64,000 nucleotides of DNA from NCBI GenBank assembly GCA_016717725.1, contig JADKFA010000008.1, positions 62,001 through 126,000 on the forward strand, written 5' to 3'. Of this stretch, positions 25,588-34,685 are shown one piece after another; positions within the stretch are counted from its first letter, which is position 1; each line of letters starts with the position of its first letter. The notes below the pieces were generated by a model, which did not search any database, was not told the DNA's origin, and saw nothing but the letters and a program-made list of their open reading frames with translations. The position numbers and the translations under genes are program-made. The stretch comes from Bacteroidota bacterium. GTDB lineage: Bacteria; Bacteroidota; Bacteroidia; AKYH767-A; OLB10.

Positions 25588-26061
25588 ACGATCGGCGGAA
25601 CGCACCAACTCCTCATCGCTTTTAATTGCTGATGTTGCAAGTCGTGTAAAAACAATTTGAAGAATAGGTAACAAAGTAAAAACGGTATAGGAAATAGAAT
25701 GTCCGGCACCCACTGCATTATTTAATGTGTACACATCAAAAACAATTAAACCTATTTCACCCATCAACAGAAAAAGCAAAAAATGAGTATACATCATTTG
25801 TGTTTTACGTTTCTTAAATTGGAAAATAACAAACAATGCAAAAGCCACAATTACTGTATTCAAAATTACCATAGGCCATAGTCGCATAAAAACGGATGAA
25901 GCACCGTTTAACAATACCTCAATCTTTAAAGAAGATACATAATAAATGGAAGGATCGGCGCCTGTACTGTCGGGCACTAAGCTTACAAAGGGGTAAATGA
26001 ACATCAAGGCGCCAGCTAAGGCTACTAAGAGGAGATATAAACTTTGAATTCGTTGAATCAT
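25579..26061 (-). CDS. DUF4293 family membrane protein
   Basis: A 160-residue protein with four predicted TM segments. It starts at MIQRIQSLYLLLVALAGALM, the characteristic opening of DUF4293, a Bacteroidota-specific membrane family. A longer in-frame start at 26109 would begin inside a perfect hairpin and is less likely. The cytoplasmic loop FQFKKRKTQMMYTHF separates TM2 and TM3, and the tail is charged (SDEELVRSADRLR). The family has no established function but is often found near rho, as here on the opposite strand. Confidence 0.85.
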   Translation of the reverse strand: MIQRIQSLYLLLVALAGALMFIYPFVSLVPDSTGADPSIYYVSSLKIEVLLNGASSVFMRLWPMVILNTVIVAFALFVIFQFKKRKTQMMYTHFLLFLLMGEIGLIVFDVYTLNNAVGAGHSISYTVFTLLPILQIVFTRLATSAIKSDEELVRSADRLR

Positions 26062-26100
26062 TGGGTTACTATTTAGAACTGCAAAGATGCGTATTCCATT

Positions 26101-26130
26101 ATTATGCAATAGAAAAATCTATTGCATAAT
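26101..26130. repeat. Perfect 13-bp hairpin upstream of DUF4293
   Basis: ATTATGCAATAGA and TCTATTGCATAAT flank AAAA. It sits in the leader of the minus-strand DUF4293 gene and next to a second hairpin at 26131-26165, so it may be an operator, a leader structure or a repeat element. Confidence 0.6.
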
Positions 26131-26165
26131 TGATGTAGAAATCGTGAAAAACGATTACACATCAG
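26131..26165. repeat. Dispersed hairpin repeat (copy 2)
   Basis: TGATGTAGAAATCGT and ACGATTACACATCA pair imperfectly around GAAAA. Its reverse complement closely matches the repeat at 16352-16384, sharing GATGTGTAATCG and CGATTTCTACATC, so the two are copies of one intergenic element. Confidence 0.65.
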
Positions 26166-26452
26166 GATTGCCTACGACTATAACTTCATTTTTATCAAAT
26201 TAAGGTCAATTTATCCTTCAGCCATATTTTGGCAACACCCTGTTTATAACAAATTTGAAAATTATTAAAACATTATTTGCAGTTTTGACGTAATAGTTAT
26301 ATCATTGCAGAGTAATTGCAGACAAATGCAGTTTTTATACGTTTAGCAGTAGGCCATACGGGCCCTCTTCAAAAAAATCCCCCCATAAATTCAACAATAG
26401 CCTGATTCTTTCAGGATTTACTGATTGTTATCATAATTAAAAATATTATTAA

Positions 26453-28213
26453 ATGTTTGACATCATTCAACTGAATGAAAAGCTCCTCCCGGAATTGAAA
26501 GAAATTGCGAAGAAGATGAGCATCGAAAGTTTTGAGCAATTAAAAAAGCAAGACTTAATCTACAAAATTCTTGACCATCAGGCCCTCAATCCAGAAATTA
26601 ATTTAGAAAGTTTAGGGATTGAAGCACCCGAGAAAGTGGAATCGGCAAAAAAACCACGCGCCAATGCTAAGTTGAAGGAAAAACCGGCTGCAAAAGCGGA
26701 GGAAAATCTAATCGCTAAAGAAGCTGAAGCTCCTGAAGTGAAAAAAGCGAAACCCGCAGCAGCTCCAAAGGCTTCAACCGAAAACGACGATAACGCCAAT
26801 GGTCGACCTAAGCGTCAACGGGTTATACCCGTACGCAATGAAGATGAATCGGAAGCCCCTGCTGTTGTTTACCAATCACATTCAGTAAGCTCTGAAAGAG
26901 TGAGAAAGCCACAATCTGAATTTAAAACTCAGGAATTTTCGGAAGAATCGATGCCTTCGATGGGTGGTTTTCAAGCAGAAAGAATCACCGAACCCAAACC
27001 AATCATCCAAAGAGAAAGTGTAACACCACCTCCCATTAGAGACTTCCCCATTCGTGAACGTCGCACTGGATCAACTCCATTAGAACCCTCTTATGATTTT
27101 GGCAATAAAATTATAGCAGAAGGAGTTTTGGAAATTATGCCTGAAGGAATGGGCTTTTTACGCTCTTCCGACTATAATTATTTACCTTCTCCCGACGATA
27201 TTCAAGTTACACAAATTCAAATAAAACAATACGGATTAAAACCCGGCGATACGGTAAACTGTGTGGTTCGTGCTCCAAAAGAAGGTGAAAAATATTTTCC
27301 TTTAGTACGTGTGGAACAGATCAACGGTCTGTCACCAGAAATTGTTCGTGACCGCGTTCCTTTCGATTTCTTGACTCCATTATTCGCACACGAAAAACTG
27401 AATTTGATTTCAGGAATGTCGAACTACAGTACCCGCACCATGGATTTATTTACTCCCATTGGTAAAGGTCAGCGTGGACTAATCGTTGCACAACCAAAGA
27501 CTGGTAAAACGGTTTTATTAAAGGAAGTAGCGAATGCTATTGCGATGAATCATCCAGAAGTGTACTTGATCATTTTATTGATTGACGAACGCCCTGAAGA
27601 GGTGACGGATATGGCACGTAGCGTAAAAGCGGAAGTAGTATCATCCACATTTGATGAGCCAGCCGATCGTCACGTACGCATAGCAAATATTGTTTTAGAA
27701 AAAGCAAAACGTTTAGTAGAGTGCGGACATGATGTATGTATTCTTTTAGATTCCATCACACGTTTAGCGCGTGCATATAATACCGTTGCTCCTGCATCGG
27801 GTAAAGTATTATCGGGCGGTGTGGAAGCAAATGCACTGCAAAAGCCAAAGCGTTTCTTTGGTGCAGCACGTAAAATTGAAAAAGGCGGATCATTAACTAT
27901 ACTTGCAACAGCTCTTATAGATACCGGTTCAAAAATGGACGAAGTAATCTTCGAAGAATTTAAAGGAACTGGAAATATGGAATTGCAGTTGGATCGTAAA
28001 TTATCGAACAAGCGAATTTATCCTGCTATTGATTTGGTTGCATCCAGTACACGTCGCGACGATTTATTACTCGACAGAGAAACTTTACAAAAGATGTGGA
28101 TCTTAAGAAATCATTTGGCTGATATGAATCCGTTGGAAGCAATGGAGTTTATTCTCGACAGAATGAGAGGAACTAAGTCGAATGAAGAGTTTTTGATCTC
28201 TATGAATAACTAG
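26453..28213 (+). CDS. rho: Transcription termination factor Rho
   Basis: A 586-residue Rho. The Rho_N helical domain occupies residues 1-45 (ELKEIAKKMSIESFEQLKKQ). A long low-complexity, charged insertion (about 50-210) is typical of Bacteroidota Rho and makes the protein longer than the E. coli form of about 420 residues. The RNA-binding cold-shock domain begins at GVLEIMPEGMGFLRSSDYNY. The ATPase core has Walker A VAQPKTGKTVLLKEVA, LLIDERPEEVTDM, and the Q/R-loop regions SITRLARAYNTVAP. The 390-base upstream region includes four TGCAG repeats (26277-26331) that could be part of a leader; rho is autoregulated in other bacteria. Confidence 0.97.
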   Translation: MFDIIQLNEKLLPELKEIAKKMSIESFEQLKKQDLIYKILDHQALNPEINLESLGIEAPEKVESAKKPRANAKLKEKPAAKAEENLIAKEAEAPEVKKAKPAAAPKASTENDDNANGRPKRQRVIPVRNEDESEAPAVVYQSHSVSSERVRKPQSEFKTQEFSEESMPSMGGFQAERITEPKPIIQRESVTPPPIRDFPIRERRTGSTPLEPSYDFGNKIIAEGVLEIMPEGMGFLRSSDYNYLPSPDDIQVTQIQIKQYGLKPGDTVNCVVRAPKEGEKYFPLVRVEQINGLSPEIVRDRVPFDFLTPLFAHEKLNLISGMSNYSTRTMDLFTPIGKGQRGLIVAQPKTGKTVLLKEVANAIAMNHPEVYLIILLIDERPEEVTDMARSVKAEVVSSTFDEPADRHVRIANIVLEKAKRLVECGHDVCILLDSITRLARAYNTVAPASGKVLSGGVEANALQKPKRFFGAARKIEKGGSLTILATALIDTGSKMDEVIFEEFKGTGNMELQLDRKLSNKRIYPAIDLVASSTRRDDLLLDRETLQKMWILRNHLADMNPLEAMEFILDRMRGTKSNEEFLISMNN

Positions 28214-28593
28214 GGCTTGCGGATAGAAATTTTCGATTAAATAATAATTGTACTTTGGATTGAAATTGGCTGCTAGCTTCTAGCTACTAGCTGCTAGACT
28301 TTAGTTGGTATATGCTTGTTAGGCGTCATGCATTTGGACAATATTGGACAAAAATTGTTTAAAAGTTACAATTATTAGGCTTGTGTTTTGTAATGAGAAA
28401 AAATTTCTATTTCCAATTGATTGAAATGTGGCAGGCTGCGTTTCCTTTTGCGTTCGGCGTTTAAAGTCATATTAAGCTACAAAGATTCAAATTTCAACAA
28501 AATTTGCAATTATCTGATTTAGTTTTAAAGGCTGGCCAGAAGCTAGAAGATAAAGCTAAAGCTATTAAATAACCTATTACTACTTAACGAAAA
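28214..28593. other. Gene-free gap with CTAGC-rich low-complexity stretch
   Basis: No credible ORF. A short stretch at about 28267-28305 is built from repeated GCTGCTAG/AGCTACTAG units, and a related GAAGCTAGAAG/AAAGCTAAAGC stretch lies at 28538-28565. The rest is AT-rich. It separates rho from the convergent mpl gene. Confidence 0.5.
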
Positions 28594-29942
28594 TCAACTG
28601 CGAATAATACTCTCCAAATCCAAACCATCGAAAGTTCCGGAGCTCATCAAGAGCAATACATCATTTTGAAAAGGGAAATTCTTGAGGTAGTTTTTTAGTA
28701 CCGCAGAATCACTCATCACTATTAAATCTTCGCGAGCGAATGCTTTCTTCACTTGATCGTGGGTAATGGGCTCTAATTTTTTATGGGCAATGGTTTGGGG
28801 ATTGTAATACACAATCGCAATATCCGCTTCGTTCATTGAATCTTTGTAGTGATCTAAAAATTCAGCGTTCAATGAAGAGAACGTATGCAACTCCATGCAA
28901 GCAATTACTTTTCGATTTTGAAATTGTTGCTTCACGGCTTTTGTAGTTGCCATGAGTTTTGAGGAGAATGTGCAAAATCTTTATACACTCTCACTTTGTC
29001 ACTGTTTCCAATTAATTCCAATCGACGCGCTGCGCCTTTGAATGTAGCAATGGATTTGTAAAACAACTCATCCCCTACTCCTACTTGATTGCACATCAAT
29101 CGCGCACCTTCGAGATTTAATAAATTATGATCGCCAAATATTTCTAATGCTACATTTCCAAATTTTGTTTCTAAAATGGTGATGCCATTATCGATGTGAT
29201 GTGCAGGAATGGTATAAGGAAAACGAGATTTAACATGAGCAGCTTTTTCACAAACTCCTCGTACTTCGATATCATCGTTGCAATAAATTAATGCTCCTTC
29301 GGCAGGAATTTGATCTACATAAATTTGAAATTGTTCCACATAATTTTCGAAGGTGGGAAAAACATTGATGTGATCCCATGCAATTCCACTCAACAAGGCT
29401 ACATCGGCTTTATAGAGATGGAATTTAGGGCGGCGATCGATAGGCGAGGATAAATACTCATCGCCTTCTAAAACGATGATGGGAGCTTCTTCTGACAATC
29501 GAACCATGCGTTCAAATCCTGCCAACTGCGAGCCCACCATATAATCGAAGTCGAGGCCTGCTTCTTGCAGAACGTGTAGGACCATTGCGGTAATGCTTGT
29601 CTTCCCATGACTCCCTCCGATCACCAAACGCTTTTTGTTTTTCGATTGCTCGTATAAATATTCAGGGTAAGAATACACTTTCACACCCAACTCCTTCGCT
29701 CGGAGTAATTCAGGATTCTCGGCGCGTGCATGCATTCCTAAAATCACGGCATCTAAATCGGGGTTGATTTTTTCAGGAAACCAACCCATCTCCACAGGAA
29801 GTAATCCTGCATTCTTTAAACGAGATCGAGAAGGTTCGTTGATCTCGTCATCGGAACCTGTAATTTGATAATTTTTATGTTGTAATGCCAGCGCCATATT
29901 ATGCATCGCTGCGCCACCAATAGCTATGAAGTGTACTTTCAT
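28594..29942 (-). CDS. mpl: UDP-MurNAc tripeptide ligase Mpl (one frameshift)
   Basis: A Mur-ligase family enzyme that recycles peptidoglycan by joining the tripeptide L-Ala-gamma-D-Glu-mDAP to UDP-MurNAc. It starts at MKVHFIAIGGAAMHNMALAL (ATG at 29942). Motifs are the ATP loop GGSHGKTSITAMVLHVL, VLEGDEYLSSPIDRRP and SGIAWDHINVFPT. The frame breaks in the C-terminal domain: KDFAHSPQ runs to a stop, whereas adding one T gives KDFAHSPSKLMATTKAVKQQ and then the rest, through MELHTFSSLN to the stop at 28594. The break falls inside a conserved motif and the remainder is intact, so an indel error is likely. Reconstructed length is about 449 residues. Confidence 0.88.
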
Positions 29943-30120
29943 GGTATTCAAAAATAGGAAAGTAAGTTGACGGTTAATTAAGCTCAATTCGAACTTAATA
30001 ACAAGTAAAAGTTAATGGAATCGTCATGACAATTTTACCATTAACAATTGCATTGATCTTGCTATCTCAAAGAGTTCGTCAGGATTTATTAAATTTGGGC
30101 TTCACCTAAAGAAAATCACT

Positions 30121-30963
30121 ATGAAATTACATACAATCGACACTGGATTTTTTAAGTTGGATGGAGGCGCCATGTTTGGTGTGGTTCCGAAAACGATGTG
30201 GCAGAAATTGAATCCGCCTGACGAAAATAATATGTGTACATGGGCGATGCGTTGTTTATTAATTGAAGATGGAAATAAATTAATATTAGTCGACAATGGT
30301 ATCGGAAATAAGCAAGATGAAAAATTCTTTAGTCATTATTATTTACATGGTGATGATTCGCTAGAGAAATCGATAAGCGCACTTGGTTTTGGGATGGATG
30401 ATATTACGGATGTATTCTTAACCCATCTTCACTTCGATCACTGCGGAGGAAGTGTACGCCGAACTACAGATGGCGAGGGATTTGAATCGAATTTTTCGAA
30501 TGCCACATTTTGGTCGAATGAGAACCATTGGAAATGGGCTACAGAACCCAATGCTCGTGAAAAAGCAAGTTTCTTGAAAGAAAATATCTTGCCTATTCAA
30601 GAAAGTGGACAATTGAAATTTACACACGATGGCGCAGACCTTTTTCCTAATTTAAAAGTAAAATACGTGAATGGTCATACAGATGGAATGATGTTACCTC
30701 ATATTCAATACAAAGGAAGAACTGTTGTGTTTGTGGCTGATCTTCTCCCTTCCGCGGCTCATCTACCCATACCTTTTATCATGGCTTATGATACGCGTCC
30801 ACTCATTAGTATGAACGAAAAAGCTGCCTTTATTAAGGAAGCGCAAGAGAAAGATTATATCTTATTTTTTGAACATGATCCTCATCACGAATGTTGCGAT
30901 TTAAAGATGACAGAGAAAGGTGTTCGACCTAATAATTTTTTCAAATTATCTGAAATAGTTTAA
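30121..30963 (+). CDS. MBL-fold metallo-hydrolase
   Basis: A 280-residue cytosolic metallo-beta-lactamase-fold hydrolase. The zinc motif is FLTHLHFDHCGGSVRR (about residues 99-114), followed by KYVNGHTDGMMLPH and VVFVADLLPSAAH, with a later FFEHDPHHECCD supplying further ligands. The N-terminal LIEDGNKLILVDNGIGNKQD is standard for the family. It resembles N-acyl-homoserine-lactonase-like MBL enzymes, but substrate cannot be assigned. It converges on comEC with a 23-base overlap of coding ends. Confidence 0.9.
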   Translation: MKLHTIDTGFFKLDGGAMFGVVPKTMWQKLNPPDENNMCTWAMRCLLIEDGNKLILVDNGIGNKQDEKFFSHYYLHGDDSLEKSISALGFGMDDITDVFLTHLHFDHCGGSVRRTTDGEGFESNFSNATFWSNENHWKWATEPNAREKASFLKENILPIQESGQLKFTHDGADLFPNLKVKYVNGHTDGMMLPHIQYKGRTVVFVADLLPSAAHLPIPFIMAYDTRPLISMNEKAAFIKEAQEKDYILFFEHDPHHECCDLKMTEKGVRPNNFFKLSEIV

Positions 30964-32554
30964 GCGAAGAAAATAAAACCATCAAACTCAATAACTGCAA
31001 AATAAAATTGATTTTTTTAGATTGACACCATTGAATGATGACTATAATATAGGCATACAGAAAGATCATCTCACCTAATCCCACTTTCCATGTACTCACC
31101 GCTCCTGGAAGATGCTGCATGTGCATCACTAAATAATTGGAGAACGACAACATACTTTGATTGAATAAAACAATGTATGGCAATACAAATGGTAATGCTG
31201 TAAAAAGTAATTGTATAAGGCAAGAGTAAATAGTGATGGTGGTGATGGGAATGACAATCAGATTAGCAATGATGAAATAATTTGGAAATTGTCCGAAGTA
31301 TAAGAGGGAAACGGGCAAGGTCATAATTTGTGCAGCTATGGAAACGCTCGACAATTCCCACATTTTAAACATCCATTTGTTTTTGGGAATCCATATTTTT
31401 AAGATGGGACGTTGCAGCCAAATAATTCCCAACACTGCGAAAAAAGAAAGTTGTAATCCAGGTTCGTAAAGATTGAAAGGATTTACCATCAAAATAAAAA
31501 ACAAGGAAGCACCCAAGGCTCCTATTCCTTCATTCTTTTTATCCAACCATGTTGCCAACATATGAAAAGTACACATGGTTGCTGCACGTACAATCGAAGG
31601 TGCTGCCCCTGCGATCATTGCATACGCCCATACCAGCAAAATCACAAGCGGATAATAGAGATGTTTTCCGTATTTCGTTTTTAATAAAGGCTTCAATAAA
31701 AATCCAAGCAAAAAATAAATAAGTCCAACATGCATTCCCGAAACAGCCAATACATGCAATGTTCCAGTTGCAGCATACGCCGTGCTGAGTTCTTGATCGA
31801 TGGGAATTTCATCTCCTACAATCAATGCAACAGCAATGGCAGCTTCCTTGGTATAATTAAATTGCTGCATCAACACCGAGGCCACCCATTTACGGCATCC
31901 AATGGCTAATCCAAAAAGCGAAAACTCAGTTTCATTATCATTCACTTTTGAATATTGACGAACAAACATCCGGTAAAAAACTTGTCGATGATGGCTTAAT
32001 GCGGTGTAGGCTTTATCTTCCTCCAACAAAATTTCTTCGGGTGCATCTGTAAAAATAATTTGATCGCCGTAAAGTAATGAGTCTCTATAATTCTTCTTCG
32101 ACAAATACAATGTAATTTTTCCTGTTGCATTCTTCCAATTCGTTCCGTTAAAAATTGCTTTTACTTCTCCCTTAAACTTGAATGATTTTGGTTTTTCCTG
32201 TGCACCTGAAATCAATTCCACTAAATATTTTTCTTTCTTCGCTACCTGTTCAAAATGCGATGCCCATAAGCGCTCCATCGATAAAAAGCATAATTCATAA
32301 CCAGCCAACAACAAAAATAATTGCAAAAAAACTCCAAAATAATGACGCTTTGCAAACCTTGTCTTTAGCGTAAAAAACATTCCAACAACTAACAAAAACA
32401 ACACAGCAAAAACCATCAATGGAAAATCACTCCATCTAAAATACTCCGCAACGAGCATTCCAATTACAAAAGGAATCAGAAAACGAAGCACTGGCATTTT
32501 CTTGAACAACGTCCAGCTGCTACCGAAAATAATACCTCGTTTCGATGGGTTCAT
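30941..32554 (-). CDS. comEC: ComEC/Rec2-family competence membrane protein
   Basis: A protein of about 537 residues. The ATG at 32554 is preferred; an in-frame TTG lies three codons upstream and overlaps a TTTTTG element. The N-terminal part has TM segments and a DUF4131-like beta domain (KGEVKAIFNGTNWKNATGKI). The Competence domain (PF03772) shows GDEIPIDQELSTAYAATGTL and HVLAVSGMHVGLIYFLLG, followed by many TM segments. The C-terminal MBL domain of longer ComEC proteins is absent, as in many Bacteroidota. ComEC forms the inner-membrane channel for transforming DNA. Confidence 0.9.
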   Translation of the reverse strand: MNPSKRGIIFGSSWTLFKKMPVLRFLIPFVIGMLVAEYFRWSDFPLMVFAVLFLLVVGMFFTLKTRFAKRHYFGVFLQLFLLLAGYELCFLSMERLWASHFEQVAKKEKYLVELISGAQEKPKSFKFKGEVKAIFNGTNWKNATGKITLYLSKKNYRDSLLYGDQIIFTDAPEEILLEEDKAYTALSHHRQVFYRMFVRQYSKVNDNETEFSLFGLAIGCRKWVASVLMQQFNYTKEAAIAVALIVGDEIPIDQELSTAYAATGTLHVLAVSGMHVGLIYFLLGFLLKPLLKTKYGKHLYYPLVILLVWAYAMIAGAAPSIVRAATMCTFHMLATWLDKKNEGIGALGASLFFILMVNPFNLYEPGLQLSFFAVLGIIWLQRPILKIWIPKNKWMFKMWELSSVSIAAQIMTLPVSLLYFGQFPNYFIIANLIVIPITTITIYSCLIQLLFTALPFVLPYIVLFNQSMLSFSNYLVMHMQHLPGAVSTWKVGLGEMIFLYAYIIVIIQWCQSKKINFILQLLSLMVLFSSLKLFQII

Positions 32555-32750
32555 CTGCTGCAAAAATCAACATCTAAAAAAGCTTACTTGGTTTTAAACG
32601 AATACAAGTGTTTAACATTTGGAGTAGCTGAATTTCATATAGATACAATTCAAGATAGATTTAAACTAACACTAAAAATATTAGTTTGCAATTAAGGCTT
32701 TTATCTAGAACTAAAAAGTGAGCAGTTTTTTTATCTTAAAACGAGAAAAT

Positions 32751-32957
32751 TTAACCGCTGGGAACGCAAAGAGGCGCAAGGTCGCAAGATTTAGGTCTAT
32801 ATAAATAATCTCTCTTCTATAAACTCTCTATTATTTTATTCAATAAAAATTTATGAGATTTTAATATTTTCATCGGGAGGTTTCTCGATCAAATCCGTGA
32901 AAATCATATTCATCAGCGTCATCAGCGCCTGCCTGCTGAAGCTTTAGCAAAGGCAGG
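32751..32957. repeat. Two-part dispersed intergenic repeat plus hairpin (copy 1)
   Basis: TTTAACCGCtGGGAACGCA and GGCGCAAGGTCGC (32751-32788) are followed at about 32891 by AATCCGTGAAAATC and CATCAGCGTCATCAGCG. Closely related blocks in the same order lie at 34503-34590. At the end, CCTGCCT and AGGCAGG (32928-32957) form a hairpin around an inner TGCT/AGCA dyad. I see no coding potential in the 470-base gap 32555-33027. Confidence 0.6.
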
Positions 32958-32994
32958 TTCCATCCATACATCTTTATGAAAGTATAATTTCAAA

Positions 32995-33023
32995 TTGCAA
33001 ATTCCACCTTTCTACTATCTTTA
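32995..33023 (+). promoter_or_regulatory. Promoter of the rhomboid-aminotransferase operon
   Basis: TTG (32995-32997), an 18-bp spacer and TATCTTTA (33016-33023) lie 4 bases before the ATG at 33028, another case of a possible leaderless transcript. Confidence 0.5.
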
Positions 33024-33027
33024 CCCC

Positions 33028-33645
33028 ATGAGTTTAACAATGATCTTTCTGGGAGCTACAGTAATAATGTCGCTCATTGCTTTTTCCAATGAAGAGTTAA
33101 AAAGAAAATGGATTTTAAATCCCTACTTAGTTCATCATCACAACCAATGGTGGCGTATGCTTACTTCGGGATTCATCCACGCCGATTTCATGCATTTATT
33201 TTTTAACCTCTTTGCTTTTTACGGATTCGGAATGGCAGTAGAAAATTACTACAATGTGATTTTTGAAGAAAAAGGAATGCTCTACTTTATTGTTTTGTAT
33301 TTAGGAGCTATCCTCGTGGCTAATGGTCCTTCACTGGCTAAAAATAAAGACAATCATTGGTACAATTCCCTGGGAGCATCGGGTGGTGTGTCAGCAATCA
33401 TCTTTGCTGCTATAATTTTCCAACCATGGAGTAAAATTTATTTCTTTGGAATTATTGGTGTGCCTGGAATTATTTTAGGTCCGCTCTATTTATTGTTAGA
33501 ATACAAACTCTCAAAAAGTGAAAACGCAACGGGCATCAATCACGATGCACATTTCTGGGGTGCTATTTTTGGTGTTCTTTTTACAATTGCTTTAAAGCCC
33601 GACTTAATTTTCTTTTTCTACGATCAGTTAATGAATGGAATGTAA
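33028..33645 (+). CDS. Rhomboid-family intramembrane serine protease
   Basis: A 205-residue membrane protein starting at MSLTMIFLGATVIM; an upstream in-frame extension overlaps the promoter and is rejected. The catalytic Ser lies in SLGASGGVSAIIFAA, and the catalytic His in NHDAHFWGAIFGVLF. The L1-loop WWRMLTSGFIHADFMHLFFN matches the rhomboid WR and HxxxxHxxxN signatures. About six TM segments are visible. It cleaves membrane proteins within the bilayer; substrates are unknown. The next gene begins one base after its stop. Confidence 0.92.
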   Translation: MSLTMIFLGATVIMSLIAFSNEELKRKWILNPYLVHHHNQWWRMLTSGFIHADFMHLFFNLFAFYGFGMAVENYYNVIFEEKGMLYFIVLYLGAILVANGPSLAKNKDNHWYNSLGASGGVSAIIFAAIIFQPWSKIYFFGIIGVPGIILGPLYLLLEYKLSKSENATGINHDAHFWGAIFGVLFTIALKPDLIFFFYDQLMNGM

Positions 33646-33646
33646 G

Positions 33647-34477
33647 ATGGGAAAAATTGCCAATGTCGTTTACAATGGAAAACTAGTTCCAGAAACAGAA
33701 TTAAATCTACTGATTCATAACCGAGGATTCCTCTATGGAGATGGATTTTTTGAATCGATGCGTTTTGAGCATGGAAAAATACTTCGTTACAATTTGCATT
33801 ACGATCGTCTGCTAGGAAACATAGAACTTTTACAGATGGATGCAAGTCATTTTCCCTCCTCGTCCGACTTAAACACAATGATTTTAGATTTGGTGGAGTC
33901 GAATCACATTAGTGACTTCAGCCGAGTGCGATTAAATATCTTTAGAGAAAGTACCGGAGCCTATACACCAGAAACCAACACGACATCCTACCTCATCACT
34001 TGCACTCCGTTAGATGGTCCATATGTTTTTCCAACCCAAGGGTTAAAAGCAGGGATTTACAACCAACAAACCAAGGCGGCAGGACCTTATTCTTGTTTAA
34101 AATCGCTCAGCAGTCAGTTCTATGTGATGGCCGGAATATATTGCCAACAACAGAAATGGGATGAGGTATTAGTGATGAATACTCAGGGAAATCTCATAGA
34201 AGCCTTAAGCAGCAATTTCTTCATTGTAAAAAACAACATACTCATCACTCCCCAACTTTCGGAAGGATGCATCAACGGTGTTTTTAGAATTTATTTTATG
34301 CAATTAGCAAAGCAGCATGGAATAGCTTGCAAAGAAGAAAAAATTCATCCCAACGATGTTTTAGAAGCTGATGAAATTATTTTGACCAATGCTGTTAAAG
34401 GTGTGCAGTGGGTGGAGTTTTATGAAGGGGAAAAGTATGGGTGTGAGATGGGGAGGAAGATGTTCGAGTTGATTTAA
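33647..34477 (+). CDS. Class IV aminotransferase (PabC/BCAT/DAAT-like)
   Basis: A PLP-dependent fold-IV protein of about 276 residues starting at MGKIANVVYNGKLV. Landmarks are LLIHNRGFLYGDGFFESMRF at the N-terminus, the probable PLP lysine in YSCLKSLSSQFYVMAG, EVLVMNTQGNLIEALSSNFF (the conserved Glu that binds the cofactor ring) and EIILTNAVKGVQWVEF. The family includes aminodeoxychorismate lyase, branched-chain aminotransferase and D-amino-acid transaminase, and I cannot choose among them. It is co-transcribed with the rhomboid gene. Confidence 0.85.
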   Translation: MGKIANVVYNGKLVPETELNLLIHNRGFLYGDGFFESMRFEHGKILRYNLHYDRLLGNIELLQMDASHFPSSSDLNTMILDLVESNHISDFSRVRLNIFRESTGAYTPETNTTSYLITCTPLDGPYVFPTQGLKAGIYNQQTKAAGPYSCLKSLSSQFYVMAGIYCQQQKWDEVLVMNTQGNLIEALSSNFFIVKNNILITPQLSEGCINGVFRIYFMQLAKQHGIACKEEKIHPNDVLEADEIILTNAVKGVQWVEFYEGEKYGCEMGRKMFELI

Positions 34478-34502
34478 AATTTAACTCTTTTAGAATTTAC
34501 GG

Positions 34503-34640
34503 TTTAACCGCGGGGAACGCAGCGAAGGCGCAACGGTCGCGGGGGAAGGGGGAATCCGTGAAAATCCGTTTAATCCGTGTCATCCGCGTTCTAATGATAA
34601 AGCAATATTCGGCGATAAGAAATCATAAAAAATCTTAATC
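34503..34640. repeat. Two-part dispersed intergenic repeat (copy 2)
   Basis: TTTAACCGCGGGGAACGCAG and GGCGCAACGGTCGC (34503-34541) are followed by AATCCGTGAAAATCCG and TCCGTGTCATCCGCG (34552-34589), the same order as the copy upstream of the rhomboid gene. The last 24 bases (34617-34640) recur exactly, as reverse complement, at 61247-61270. Confidence 0.65.
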
Positions 34641-34685
34641 ATCATATTAAATCGGTGTTCCATCAATAATAAATTGTTCTAGAAT

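Noticed and set aside
32555..32563. Upstream TTG start for comEC
   Set aside because: It adds only three residues and overlaps a TTTTTG sequence that resembles a -7 element; ATG at 32554 is more likely.
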